Shown: piece by piece, positions 45,887 through 53,309 of the stretch | How positions within the stretch are numbered: the stretch's first letter is position 1 | Layout of the letters: each line of letters opens with the position of its first letter | Assembly: GCA_002238445.1 (NCBI GenBank) | Contig: MPML01000001.1 | Location: 1 to 64,000, forward strand | Source: Caldilineaceae bacterium bin5 | GTDB taxonomy: Bacteria; Chloroflexota; Anaerolineae; Caldilineales; Caldilineaceae | Direction of reading: 5' to 3' | Length of the DNA: 64,000 nt | The notes under the pieces: model-generated | Told to the model about the DNA's origin: nothing | Database searches by the model: none | What the model saw: only the letters and a program-made list of their open reading frames with translations | Translations under genes and position numbers: made by a program

Positions 45887-46084
45887 TCAATGCCCGTAGA
45901 AATGCTCCGTCGGATCGATAACCGAGTCCTGCCAGTCGAGAAAGCGGGCCGCCGCCTCCAAAGAATCTGCCTTGCCGTCATCGACCAGTTGCTGTAGCGT
46001 GCCGATCTGCATTTCAGTCAACGCCCCGGCCCGCAATGCTAACAGCCAGCTGCTAAACTCCTGTTTTTCATCAATTCTCGCCAT
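45887..46084 (-). CDS. Small hypothetical protein (65 aa)
   Basis: 65 aa from ATG 46084, with GAGGAG about 8 nt upstream. Sequence landmarks: KQEFSSWLLALRAGALTEMQ and LDWQDSVIDPTEHFYGH. No family recognised; predicted all helical and soluble. It follows the 103-aa gene by 36 nt on the same strand, so they are likely one transcript ending at the 45821 hairpin. Confidence 0.6.
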   Translation of the reverse strand: MARIDEKQEFSSWLLALRAGALTEMQIGTLQQLVDDGKADSLEAAARFLDWQDSVIDPTEHFYGH

Positions 46085-46120
46085 CAATCTATCTCCTCGC
46101 TAATCAGCGTCTGCGCAAAG

Positions 46121-46432
46121 TCAGATCGTGAATGCGACATCGCTGCCATCTTCAAAATAGAGCTGCAGATGGAGGGCGTTTAGTCGGAAGTGGCTCATAG
46201 CGACACAGGCGCGATCCGCCTGTGTCCGTTCCGCAGAAGCGTGCGCCCAGCGGCTATCTCGGCCCCTGTGTTCAAACTGCAAGTAGCTCCCATCTTCAAA
46301 GAAAAGCACGGCTTGGTTGAACTCAGAATTAGCCACGTAGCGAACAGCATGAGCGGCCGCGCTCTGCGCCTGAGAAAAGGAATTCAGTTCTATTTGAAAG
46401 GGATCGTCGGCGCCGGTTGTTCGTTTTTCCAT
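46121..46432 (-). CDS. Small hypothetical protein (103 aa)
   Basis: 103 aa from ATG 46432, with AGAGGA about 6 nt upstream. Two short beta-type stretches repeat a theme: AVLFFEDGSYLQFEHRGRDS and LHLQLYFEDGSDVAFTI, each with FEDGS. This suggests an internal duplication or a small beta fold. Function unknown. First gene of a pair with the 65-aa protein. Confidence 0.6.
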   Translation of the reverse strand: MEKRTTGADDPFQIELNSFSQAQSAAAHAVRYVANSEFNQAVLFFEDGSYLQFEHRGRDSRWAHASAERTQADRACVAMSHFRLNALHLQLYFEDGSDVAFTI

Positions 46433-46727
46433 GCGACATCCTCTGCGCCAAGTTGAAGAAAGACTATCGGCCGCTGAACCAAGAAAGGGACAGGGTAATC
46501 TTGGTCTCCCATGCTATCGCTATTTTGAAGACTATACCGTAGAGGCCTCGATCGTGCAAAGAGTAGGCTAAATTCTGGCGCCTTCCAGCAAAGGGTGTTG
46601 GTTCTTTGCGCACTATGTCGCCGACCCGGAAAGGTCCCGGCCTCCCAACTACTCACGACTTGCCTCTATGCCTGCCTCGAGCTCCGTTCTCTCTCACCTC
46701 ACTCATCTTCACTCTTTCCTTTCTTTT

Positions 46728-46781
46728 GGGCGGTTGGGCCTTCGGCCCTCCCTTGTGCGGAGGAATCCTCAGGCAACGCCC
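46728..46781 (+). repeat. Y-shaped hairpin repeat, copy D
   Basis: Outer GGGCG (46728-46732) / CGCCC (46777-46781), inner GGGCC/GGCCC with loop TTC, and GAGG/CCTC with loop AAT, joined by TCCCTTGTGC. The stem sequences differ from copies A, B, C and E but pairing is kept. The surrounding 46433-47183 stretch (about 750 bp) holds no supported gene; a long open frame starting at 46606 merely runs across this repeat. Confidence 0.75.
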
Positions 46782-47183
46782 CCCTCAAACCATCTTTCGC
46801 CACCCCCGCGTCGTCTTCGCAGCAGTGCCTCTATCCAGTAGTGTACTCGCCGCCAACCAATTACGTCGCGACATAAGCCCCGCTGGTGCAAGCACTGAAG
46901 GGTTGGGCAAGGATGACGCCGAAGGGAGGTTGATGACACGAAAACAAGATCCTGACCACTCCAGAATTAGACAGCAACTGTCCAATTTTTTGAATGGAAA
47001 CTGTCCATCCAAGACAGATAGGACCCGCAAACCAGGCGCAGAAACTGATAGCCTTGGTGAGAGCAGTCCCACCGAATGGCTGATGTTTCAGTGCATGCCG
47101 TTGGATTTTCTTGACAGCTTTGGGTGTGCTACGATTGCAGCACTAAGATGGCCCGGTCCAGAAACGATCGATGGAGGCCCGCA

Positions 47184-47546
47184 ATGAAAAAGCTGTTCAA
47201 GTTTCTCTTCTTCGTCGGCTTTGCCGCCGGCGTGGTGTATGTAATAAAGCAGGCAATTGGAGGTGGACAGCCAGAAGGCGCTGGCAGCGGCGTGTTGCCG
47301 GAGACGCCGGTTACGCCCCTGGAGGACGCGCCCTTGGGCGGCGAGGTCAGCCCGCAGCTCCTGGAAATTCTGGTCGATCCGGAAGATAAAGGGGAGTTGC
47401 AACTGATGGACGACAGTAAGTTTCTGCTCAATCCCCGCAATGGCTACCGCTATCCCATCCGCAACGGGATCCCTGTGATGCTGATTGAAGAAGGGAAGAA
47501 GTACCAGGATACGAACCTCATACAGAACGGTCAGGAGCAGACGTAA
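47184..47546 (+). CDS. Membrane-anchored Trm112-like domain protein
   Basis: 120 aa from ATG 47184 with GGAGG 7 nt upstream. Residues 4-22 form one membrane helix (LFKFLFFVGFAAGVVYVI). A Gly/Pro linker follows, then a domain like UPF0434/Trm112: LLEILVDPEDKGELQL, RNGYRYPIRNGIPVMLIEEG. In that family the first segment normally reads CPxCKG with a second cysteine pair; here all four zinc cysteines are missing (VDPEDKG, LNPRNG). The fold is probably kept without metal. A TTGACA at 47111 suggests a promoter, but its -10 is unclear. Confidence 0.8.
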   Translation: MKKLFKFLFFVGFAAGVVYVIKQAIGGGQPEGAGSGVLPETPVTPLEDAPLGGEVSPQLLEILVDPEDKGELQLMDDSKFLLNPRNGYRYPIRNGIPVMLIEEGKKYQDTNLIQNGQEQT

Positions 47547-47678
47547 GTCGAATCGACTAGGGAGTCGCGTCAGGCACTTGACGCCGCCGCGCTGTTGACG
47601 CTCTGGCTGGCAACGAGAAGTGCCTGCCTCGTGGTACGGACTATTCTGTAAGAGCGAGTCGGAGAAGTGAATAAAAGT

Positions 47679-47716
47679 AGGCCTGGCGTGTAACCCTCCG
47701 CCAGGCCTTTTGTTTA
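47679..47716. terminator. Bidirectional intrinsic terminator
   Basis: Ten-bp stem AGGCCTGGCG (47679-47688) / CGCCAGGCCT (47699-47708), then TTTTGTTT. On the other strand the stem is followed by ACTTTTATT, so it can also end the sensor-kinase transcript. Confidence 0.85.
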
Positions 47717-47784
47717 CTTTCTTATACAGACGTGACCAGCACTATTGGCCCTTTGGGGAATGCCTCGCTACCCAATACTCTGCT

Positions 47785-49518
47785 TCAACTGGGAAGACCG
47801 TGTGTGGAGCCCTCCTCCCTGGCTTGTGACGGAGTAGTTGGAAGGACCATTGTAAAGGTTGCACCCTCCCCGTCTTCCAAGCGTACGCGGCCACCATGCG
47901 CCTCCACTGCGCTCTTGACTATAGCCAGCCCCAGTCCTGCGCCGGGAAGGTGTTCACTGCCTCCGCCGCGGTAGAAACGTTCGAAGATGCGTTCCTGGTC
48001 GGCCGGCAGAATGCCCGGTCCGTTGTCATGGACTGTTAGCAAGGTTGTTTGCCCTTCCTCAGAGGCAGTCACCTCCACCACGCCGCCGGAAGGAGTATAC
48101 TTGAGGGAATTGTCCAAGAGGTTGGCCAAGGCCATGCCCATACTAGCCCTGTCACAGCAGATCAGTTCAGGACCATCGGTCGCAGTCATTCGCAGTTCAA
48201 TCTGTTTGGATTCAGCCAGGGATCGAAAAGGCGAGAGCGCTTCCTCCAATAGACTGGTCAGATCGTGGTGGGCAATATCCAGCGATGCCACGCCCCCATC
48301 GAGGCGCGAGAGGTCTAGCAAATGGCCGGTAATCCATTGCAGGCGTTCCAATTGACGTTGACTTTCCCCCAGGAACTCGGAGCGGGTCCCAGGGTCTCCT
48401 CCGGCCTGTCCTTGCAAGATCTCAACGAACTGTCTCAATGCGGTTAACGGCGTCCGCAGTTCATGGGAGGCATCGGCGATGAAACGGCGCAGTGCATCCC
48501 TCTCGGAGGCCAGGTCGGCGAATGTCGCCTGCAACCGCACGGCCATGCGATTGAATCGACGCGAGACATCGCCGATTTCACCGACGGTTTCAGGCGCCCG
48601 GACTGCCAGATCGCCCTCTTCCATCTGTTGGGTGGCGCTTTCCAGCGCCATCAGCGGAGCAGTCAACGTCCTGCTCATCAGAAACCCAAGTAGAACAGCG
48701 ACCAGGACAGCACCCAGGCCGGCCACCATCAGGGAACGACGGATCGCGAGTAGCGGCTCGGCGAATAGCGGGTATCGGTTTGTCATTTGGACGTACCCAA
48801 CTACATCCTCGTCATGGTAGACCGGAAAGGTAACTTGGGGCCCAACAGCGGCAGCTTGCACGGGGGCGCCGGCGTTGCCGAAGACCACCCCCCAGAGTCT
48901 CCTGGAAGGCCGGCCGCTCAGCGTCGCCACCGGCGTAGCTGCCGTGTTCCAGGAGGTCGCTGAATCGGCGGCGGGATCCACGAAAACTAGCCGATCCCCT
49001 AGAATACCCGGTCGCCTTTCCAACGACAGGGCGGTTGTCTGGTTGGTCTGAAGGTTACCATCATCATCATCATTTTCGAGCGCAAACATCCCCCGCGGAT
49101 GACCGGGGCCCGATACGACAATTACATGGCTGATAGGACCGTCTTGCAGTGTAGCTCTAGCGCTTGGTGATAGTTCGCGCAACAGCCTCATAAAGGCGGG
49201 CAAATAATCAAGTTGGGTGGGACGCATCTGTGAGTAAGCGACAACCTGCCGGTCTCCGCCGAGGATCTTCACGTCAGTATTTGTGAGAAACCCGGACGAA
49301 ATTGCAAGTTGCTGCAGTCGAGAATGCTGGTTCCCGCGTACGAGGAGGGGACGCGCCATGCGAGCCACTGCCTCAGCGTTGTGGGTCAAAGTCTCCTGTT
49401 CGCGGTCGGCCATATAACGCTTGACCAGACTGAAAGCGACAATGCCGATCAGCAGAATCGTAAGAAGAGTTAGTGCAGTATAACTGATGATCAGACGCCA
49501 GCGGATAGAATGTAGCAT
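47785..49518 (-). CDS. Sensor histidine kinase
   Basis: Membrane kinase of 577 aa. TM1 at about residues 9-31, an extracytoplasmic region of about 210 residues with no named fold, and TM2 (SLMVAGLGAVLVAVLLGFLM). Then a HAMP linker (LTAPLMALESATQQMEEGDL), the HisKA box with the phospho-accepting His in FIADASHELRTPLTALRQFV, N box NLLDNSLKYTPSGG, and the G boxes HDNGPGILPADQERIFERF and GAGLGLAIVKSAVEAHGG. All catalytic motifs are intact. It is the last of three minus-strand genes after a response regulator and a PDZ protein, so it probably phosphorylates that regulator. Confidence 0.95.
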   Translation of the reverse strand: MLHSIRWRLIISYTALTLLTILLIGIVAFSLVKRYMADREQETLTHNAEAVARMARPLLVRGNQHSRLQQLAISSGFLTNTDVKILGGDRQVVAYSQMRPTQLDYLPAFMRLLRELSPSARATLQDGPISHVIVVSGPGHPRGMFALENDDDDGNLQTNQTTALSLERRPGILGDRLVFVDPAADSATSWNTAATPVATLSGRPSRRLWGVVFGNAGAPVQAAAVGPQVTFPVYHDEDVVGYVQMTNRYPLFAEPLLAIRRSLMVAGLGAVLVAVLLGFLMSRTLTAPLMALESATQQMEEGDLAVRAPETVGEIGDVSRRFNRMAVRLQATFADLASERDALRRFIADASHELRTPLTALRQFVEILQGQAGGDPGTRSEFLGESQRQLERLQWITGHLLDLSRLDGGVASLDIAHHDLTSLLEEALSPFRSLAESKQIELRMTATDGPELICCDRASMGMALANLLDNSLKYTPSGGVVEVTASEEGQTTLLTVHDNGPGILPADQERIFERFYRGGGSEHLPGAGLGLAIVKSAVEAHGGRVRLEDGEGATFTMVLPTTPSQAREEGSTHGLPS

Positions 49519-49729
49519 TTGCGCCCCTCTACGCCAGAAAGGGACTCATCGAGAACTCTCGACGCATCCCTGATGGCAGCAGTCTGGCTTGACTAATCCC
49601 GCTCTCCGGTTCAGCAGACAACCGAAGAGCGGGGTGTTAATGTGACGGCGCCAGCTTTTGTGACTGTAGCACTTCTTCGTGCTTCTCAGTCTTTACTCGA
49701 GCTGGTCGCCCTGGGCAGATACTGTCGGT

Positions 49730-50971
49730 CTAAGAATCGCTCCCCGATGCGTGCTGACGCTGAGACTTCTCATCAGCTTGCTCACTGTTTTCCTGCATTC
49801 GCATTCGGAACCTTTCCAGGGGCATTATTGACACTCCCAGATAGGCTTTCGAGTTGTCGTCGGGATGTGCGCCAAGTGTCACGCTTGTCGTAGTGGCTTC
49901 GCCATCGCGGTCAACGGTCAGAGTCACTTCATCTCCTGGGCTGTAGTCGGCAAGCGCCGCCACCAGGTCTTCGTAACTGCTGATTGTTGTTTCGTCCAGA
50001 GCGGTGATCACATCGCGGCCTTGCAATTCCGCCTGAGCCGCGGGGCCTTCGTCCTGCACACCCATAACAAGGGCGCCTTCAAGCATCTCGCTGAAGAGGA
50101 AGCGGCCGCGCGAGAATGGGAAACTGAAGCGGTTGCCATCGGGCTGCCGGCGACCGAAGTCGCTTCGGTCTCTGTTGGGCTGGAAGCGGTCTCCAAGAGA
50201 GATTCGAACGCCGAAGAAGGCTTTCCCCTCGTCATCGGGGTGGGCGCCAAGGGTCACGTTCAACTTGACACTCTCTCCGTCACGATCTACGGTCAACTCG
50301 ACTTCGTCGCCGGGGTTGAATGCCGCTACTACCTCGACCAGGTCTTTCATTCCGGTTATTTCAGTTTCGTCCACGGCGGTAATGACATCGTCGGCCATCA
50401 GACCTGCGGTTGCAGCTGGGCTATTCTCCTGCACTTCCATTACCGTGGCGCCGGCGCCAAAGCGGAAGTCCTTCATGGCTCGGTTCCCATCCCTGCCATA
50501 AGAGGGTCCAAAGCCGCGCATTCCACTGAAATGCCAACGAGAGCTTCGCATTCGGACGTCACTTGCAACGTTGGGGGCCACACCAAGCAACGGGTAGCCG
50601 TCATTGTCGGCCAAGGTGACTGTCATCGTCAGCTCCTCGTCGCCGCGCTTCACCGTCAGTTCGAGTGTGTCGCCGGGATCGCGCATCAGGATGACGTGTC
50701 TCAACTCGGCAGCCGTGTTGACCATATCACCGTCAATAGCCAGCAGGATGTCGCCGCGTTGCAGGCCAGCCCCAGAGGCTGGGGTCTCATCTCCAACTGC
50801 TACAATTAAGACACCTGGCTCCGGCTTGATTCGCTCTGCCAAGCTGGAAGCCGAAACTGTACCGCCCCAGGCCAGAAGAGCCAGCATTGCCACCGTTAGA
50901 AGGATCCAGAATTTCCTATGGGCCCTGCCGCGTAGTGGTGTATCGCCGGTCTTTCGAGTAAGTTGCTTCAT
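49730..50971 (-). CDS. Secreted or anchored protein with three PDZ domains
   Basis: 413 aa. An N-terminal signal or anchor (WILLTVAMLALLAWGGTVSA) is followed by three PDZ units at about 50-125, 170-245 and 290-375. Each has the PDZ core pattern: PASGAGLQRGDILLAIDG; SPAATAGLMADDVITAVDE; GPAAQAELQGRDVITALDE. Units 2 and 3 end in nearly the same segment (VTLGAHPDD, then KAFFGV or KAYLGV), showing internal duplication. There is no trypsin-like or other protease domain, unlike HtrA/DegP or CtpA. AGGAGG precedes ATG 50971. It lies between a response regulator and its likely kinase. Confidence 0.9.
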   Translation of the reverse strand: MKQLTRKTGDTPLRGRAHRKFWILLTVAMLALLAWGGTVSASSLAERIKPEPGVLIVAVGDETPASGAGLQRGDILLAIDGDMVNTAAELRHVILMRDPGDTLELTVKRGDEELTMTVTLADNDGYPLLGVAPNVASDVRMRSSRWHFSGMRGFGPSYGRDGNRAMKDFRFGAGATVMEVQENSPAATAGLMADDVITAVDETEITGMKDLVEVVAAFNPGDEVELTVDRDGESVKLNVTLGAHPDDEGKAFFGVRISLGDRFQPNRDRSDFGRRQPDGNRFSFPFSRGRFLFSEMLEGALVMGVQDEGPAAQAELQGRDVITALDETTISSYEDLVAALADYSPGDEVTLTVDRDGEATTTSVTLGAHPDDNSKAYLGVSIMPLERFRMRMQENSEQADEKSQRQHASGSDS

Positions 50972-51241
50972 AGCACTCCTCCTATATCATGCTACACATT
51001 GAATGAAGTTTGCTGCCCTGCATTCCATTGTAGCGACCTTTTTTGAACTGCCGGTTGCTTTTGGATTAAGGTTTCATAATATAGGATAGGAATTTCTGCC
51101 GGCTTCCATGGATCCTTATTCTGGCGAAAAGGGATGAACCTTTATTTGGAGGAAAGGGAATCTGCCGTTAGCCCCGAACGGCATTGTAGTCTGCCGTTGT
51201 CTTTTCCTTTTCGCCCTCCTTAGCTCGCACCACTGCGCAAT

Positions 51242-51943
51242 CTATTGCCCCTGGAATTTGTACCCGATCCCGCGTACCGTTACGATTCGCGTTGGTTTGG
51301 CCGGATCTGACTCGATCTTCTGACGAAGATGCCGGATGTGGACATCGACCGTGCGGTCACTGTTGACGTCGCTCTCGTAACCCCACACCGCTTCGACAAG
51401 GCTGCTGCGGCTGACCGGTACATTCTGCCGGGCCGAAAGGTAGCGCAGCAGCCGGAATTCGGTGGGTGTCAGGTCAACCGCGGCCCCGTCCAACCGTACT
51501 TCCAACCGCGTCAGGTCAATTTCAAGACCCTCGAAGCGCTGTATTTCATCCTCCGACGGGGCTGCCAAGTCGCCGTATGCGCGGCGTAACAGAGCCCGAA
51601 TCCGCGATACCAGTTCGCGCAACCCGTAGGGCTTGACCATATAGTCGTCCGCTCCCAACTCCAGGCCGAGCACTTTGTCCAGCTCCTCATCTTTGGCAGT
51701 CAACATCAAGATCGGTTGGCGATGGTTCTGCGAGCGCAGTGCCCGGCAAACGTCATAGCCGCTCAGATCTGGCAGTCGAATGTCCAGCGTAATCAGATCA
51801 GGCTGTTCGCGACGTGTCAGCTCGAGGGCCTCTGCGCCCGACTTGGCCCAAAAGACTTTGTATCCTTCCGCCTTCAGCGCGTACTCCAATCCTCTGGCCA
51901 CGGCCGGTTCGTCTTCCACTATCAGAATTCGTTCCCGTTGCAT
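51242..51943 (-). CDS. OmpR/PhoB-family response regulator
   Basis: DNA-binding regulator, 233 aa. The receiver domain has acidic pocket VEDEP, phospho-accepting D54 in ITLDIRLPDLSGYDV, Thr in MLTAKDEELD, and Lys in YMVKPYG. The C-terminal winged helix has VDLTPTEFRLLRYL, SRSSLVEAVWGYE, RTVDVHIRHLRQKIE and VRGIGYKF, all standard. GGAGG lies 7 nt before ATG 51943. The PDZ-protein gene begins 270 nt downstream and the kinase gene follows, so the regulator may control that operon. Confidence 0.96.
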   Translation of the reverse strand: MQRERILIVEDEPAVARGLEYALKAEGYKVFWAKSGAEALELTRREQPDLITLDIRLPDLSGYDVCRALRSQNHRQPILMLTAKDEELDKVLGLELGADDYMVKPYGLRELVSRIRALLRRAYGDLAAPSEDEIQRFEGLEIDLTRLEVRLDGAAVDLTPTEFRLLRYLSARQNVPVSRSSLVEAVWGYESDVNSDRTVDVHIRHLRQKIESDPAKPTRIVTVRGIGYKFQGQ

Positions 51944-52097
51944 TGTCGGACCTCCAGGAAATGTCGGCGGTTCTTTCTCTCTGGGTGCGCGCAGACGACT
52001 TGAAGCCAGTCCTAACCTCAGGTTCCTGCGTACCGGGACAGAGGCCTAGTTGATCACTTGAAATCCGTCTCCGCAGGAATGTCGTTAGCCTCGAAAT

Positions 52098-52126
52098 TTG
52101 CCGCTTACCCGCAACGAGTGTAGAAT
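52098..52126 (+). promoter_or_regulatory. Promoter upstream of rplI
   Basis: TTGCCG (52098-52103), a 17-nt spacer and TAGAAT (52121-52126). It leaves a leader of about 180 nt before the rplI start, in which I recognise no known riboswitch or structured RNA. Confidence 0.5.
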
Positions 52127-52313
52127 AAGTGGTTGTAGTATACCTATCAAATGCATGCTTTGCTACAGGGGAATTGCCGGGATTTCGTCTTGCACCTGAG
52201 TTGCCGTCGTGGTTAAGCGTAGCAGGGAAGCAGACGCTTGGTATCCTGTTCCTAGCAAGAGGGAAGCATATTCTACCTGGGCAGCCGCCTGAGAAGAGAA
52301 GGAAGTTTATACG

Positions 52314-52904
52314 ATGGCTCGCATGAAAGTATTGTTGACAGAAGACATTCCCAGCCTTGGCCTCGCCGGCGAAGTCCATAGTGTTGCCAGAGGCTATGCC
52401 CGTAACTACTTGCTCCCGCGCAGAGAGGCGATTCTGGCGACAAAAGGAGCCCTCAAGCAGGCGGAAGAAATACGCCAGACCGCGGTACGAAAGCGGGCAC
52501 AGGAACGGTCAAACGCCGATGCCCAGGCGCAAGTCCTTAGCGGCCAACAACTGCTCTTTGCCGTGCGAGCAGGCGATAATGACCGCTTATACGGCTCGAT
52601 TACCATTGCCGACATCGCTGAACAGCTAGCCAATGCTGTCGACTTCGAGGTGGATCGAAGGCGGATTCTGTTGAACGCGCCAATTCGTGACCTGGGCCTG
52701 TATGATGTGGCGATTCGGCTGATGCCTGAAGTCGAGGCCACTTTTGCTGTAGCCGTTGTCCGCGAAGGCGAGAGTTGGTCTGACGCTGAAAAGAGAGAAC
52801 AGGACCGCGAAGCGGCTGCCCTGGCAGAAGCTGAAAAAGAGGCCGTCGCTGAATTAGTAGATGACGCATCTGAGGCCGAAGAAGAAGAGGCTGACACCGA
52901 TTGA
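52314..52904 (+). CDS. rplI: 50S ribosomal protein L9
   Basis: Large-subunit protein, 196 aa. The N domain [18 protein letters not shown] then [15 protein letters not shown] is diagnostic. The linking helix carries [20 protein letters not shown], and the C domain has [15 protein letters not shown] and [17 protein letters not shown]. Usual L9 is near 150 residues; here about 45 more follow, rich in Glu, Asp and Ala and ending [13 protein letters not shown] 52314 and ATG 52323 are both possible, with AAGGAAG upstream of the first. Confidence 0.96.
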   Translation: MARMKVLLTEDIPSLGLAGEVHSVARGYARNYLLPRREAILATKGALKQAEEIRQTAVRKRAQERSNADAQAQVLSGQQLLFAVRAGDNDRLYGSITIADIAEQLANAVDFEVDRRRILLNAPIRDLGLYDVAIRLMPEVEATFAVAVVREGESWSDAEKREQDREAAALAEAEKEAVAELVDDASEAEEEEADTD

Positions 52905-53279
52905 GCGGATCGGCAAGACCAAGAAAATATCTCGATGTGAAGCGGCGGGCGGGGTCTGTACCCTGTCCGTCTTTCTATTTGTGTTGGAGCGCAGGCCTGG
53001 GCTGGATAAAGGGCAAAACGCTACTGTGCTTGATTTCAATTTGTACGCCCTGCAGTTGTGTTTGCCATTGTGGCCAGGCCCGATTCGCTAGCCAAAATCG
53101 GTTAGATCGGGTATAATTGATATTGAAAAGGGGCTGGATTTGCTGGGCTGAAATAGCCCGCTCAAGGCTCCTTGGCGAGGGCCGGTTGCTGACACAAAAG
53201 GTCCATTTGACGTTAAGTTTACCACTGCGAGAAGTGCTTGTTCGAGACTCTATTTCTGATTGTTAGAGGAGGCTGTGAC

Positions 53280-53309
53280 ATGGAACGCGAAAACGGCGGG
53301 AGAAAGTGA
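53280..53309 (+). CDS. Nine-codon leader ORF directly before gyrA
   Basis: ATG 53280 follows a strong GAGGAGG site and encodes MERENGGRK; its TGA at 53307-53309 touches the gyrA ATG at 53310. The gyrA start itself has only GGGAGA a few bases away, inside this short frame. The small frame may serve translational coupling by ribosome re-initiation. It could also be chance. The rest of the 52905-53279 gap holds no gene; a TATAAT lies at 53112-53117 without a clear -35. Confidence 0.45.
   Translation: MERENGGRK

Noticed and set aside
46606-47187. Open frame of 193 codons
   Set aside because: Crosses hairpin repeat copy D and a non-coding stretch; ends by overlapping the start of the Trm112-like gene.
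52127-52313. Possible structured RNA (SRP-like GGGAAGCAG) in the rplI leader
   Set aside because: The GGAA tetraloop stem and symmetrical loop of 4.5S RNA are missing; only a short chance similarity.
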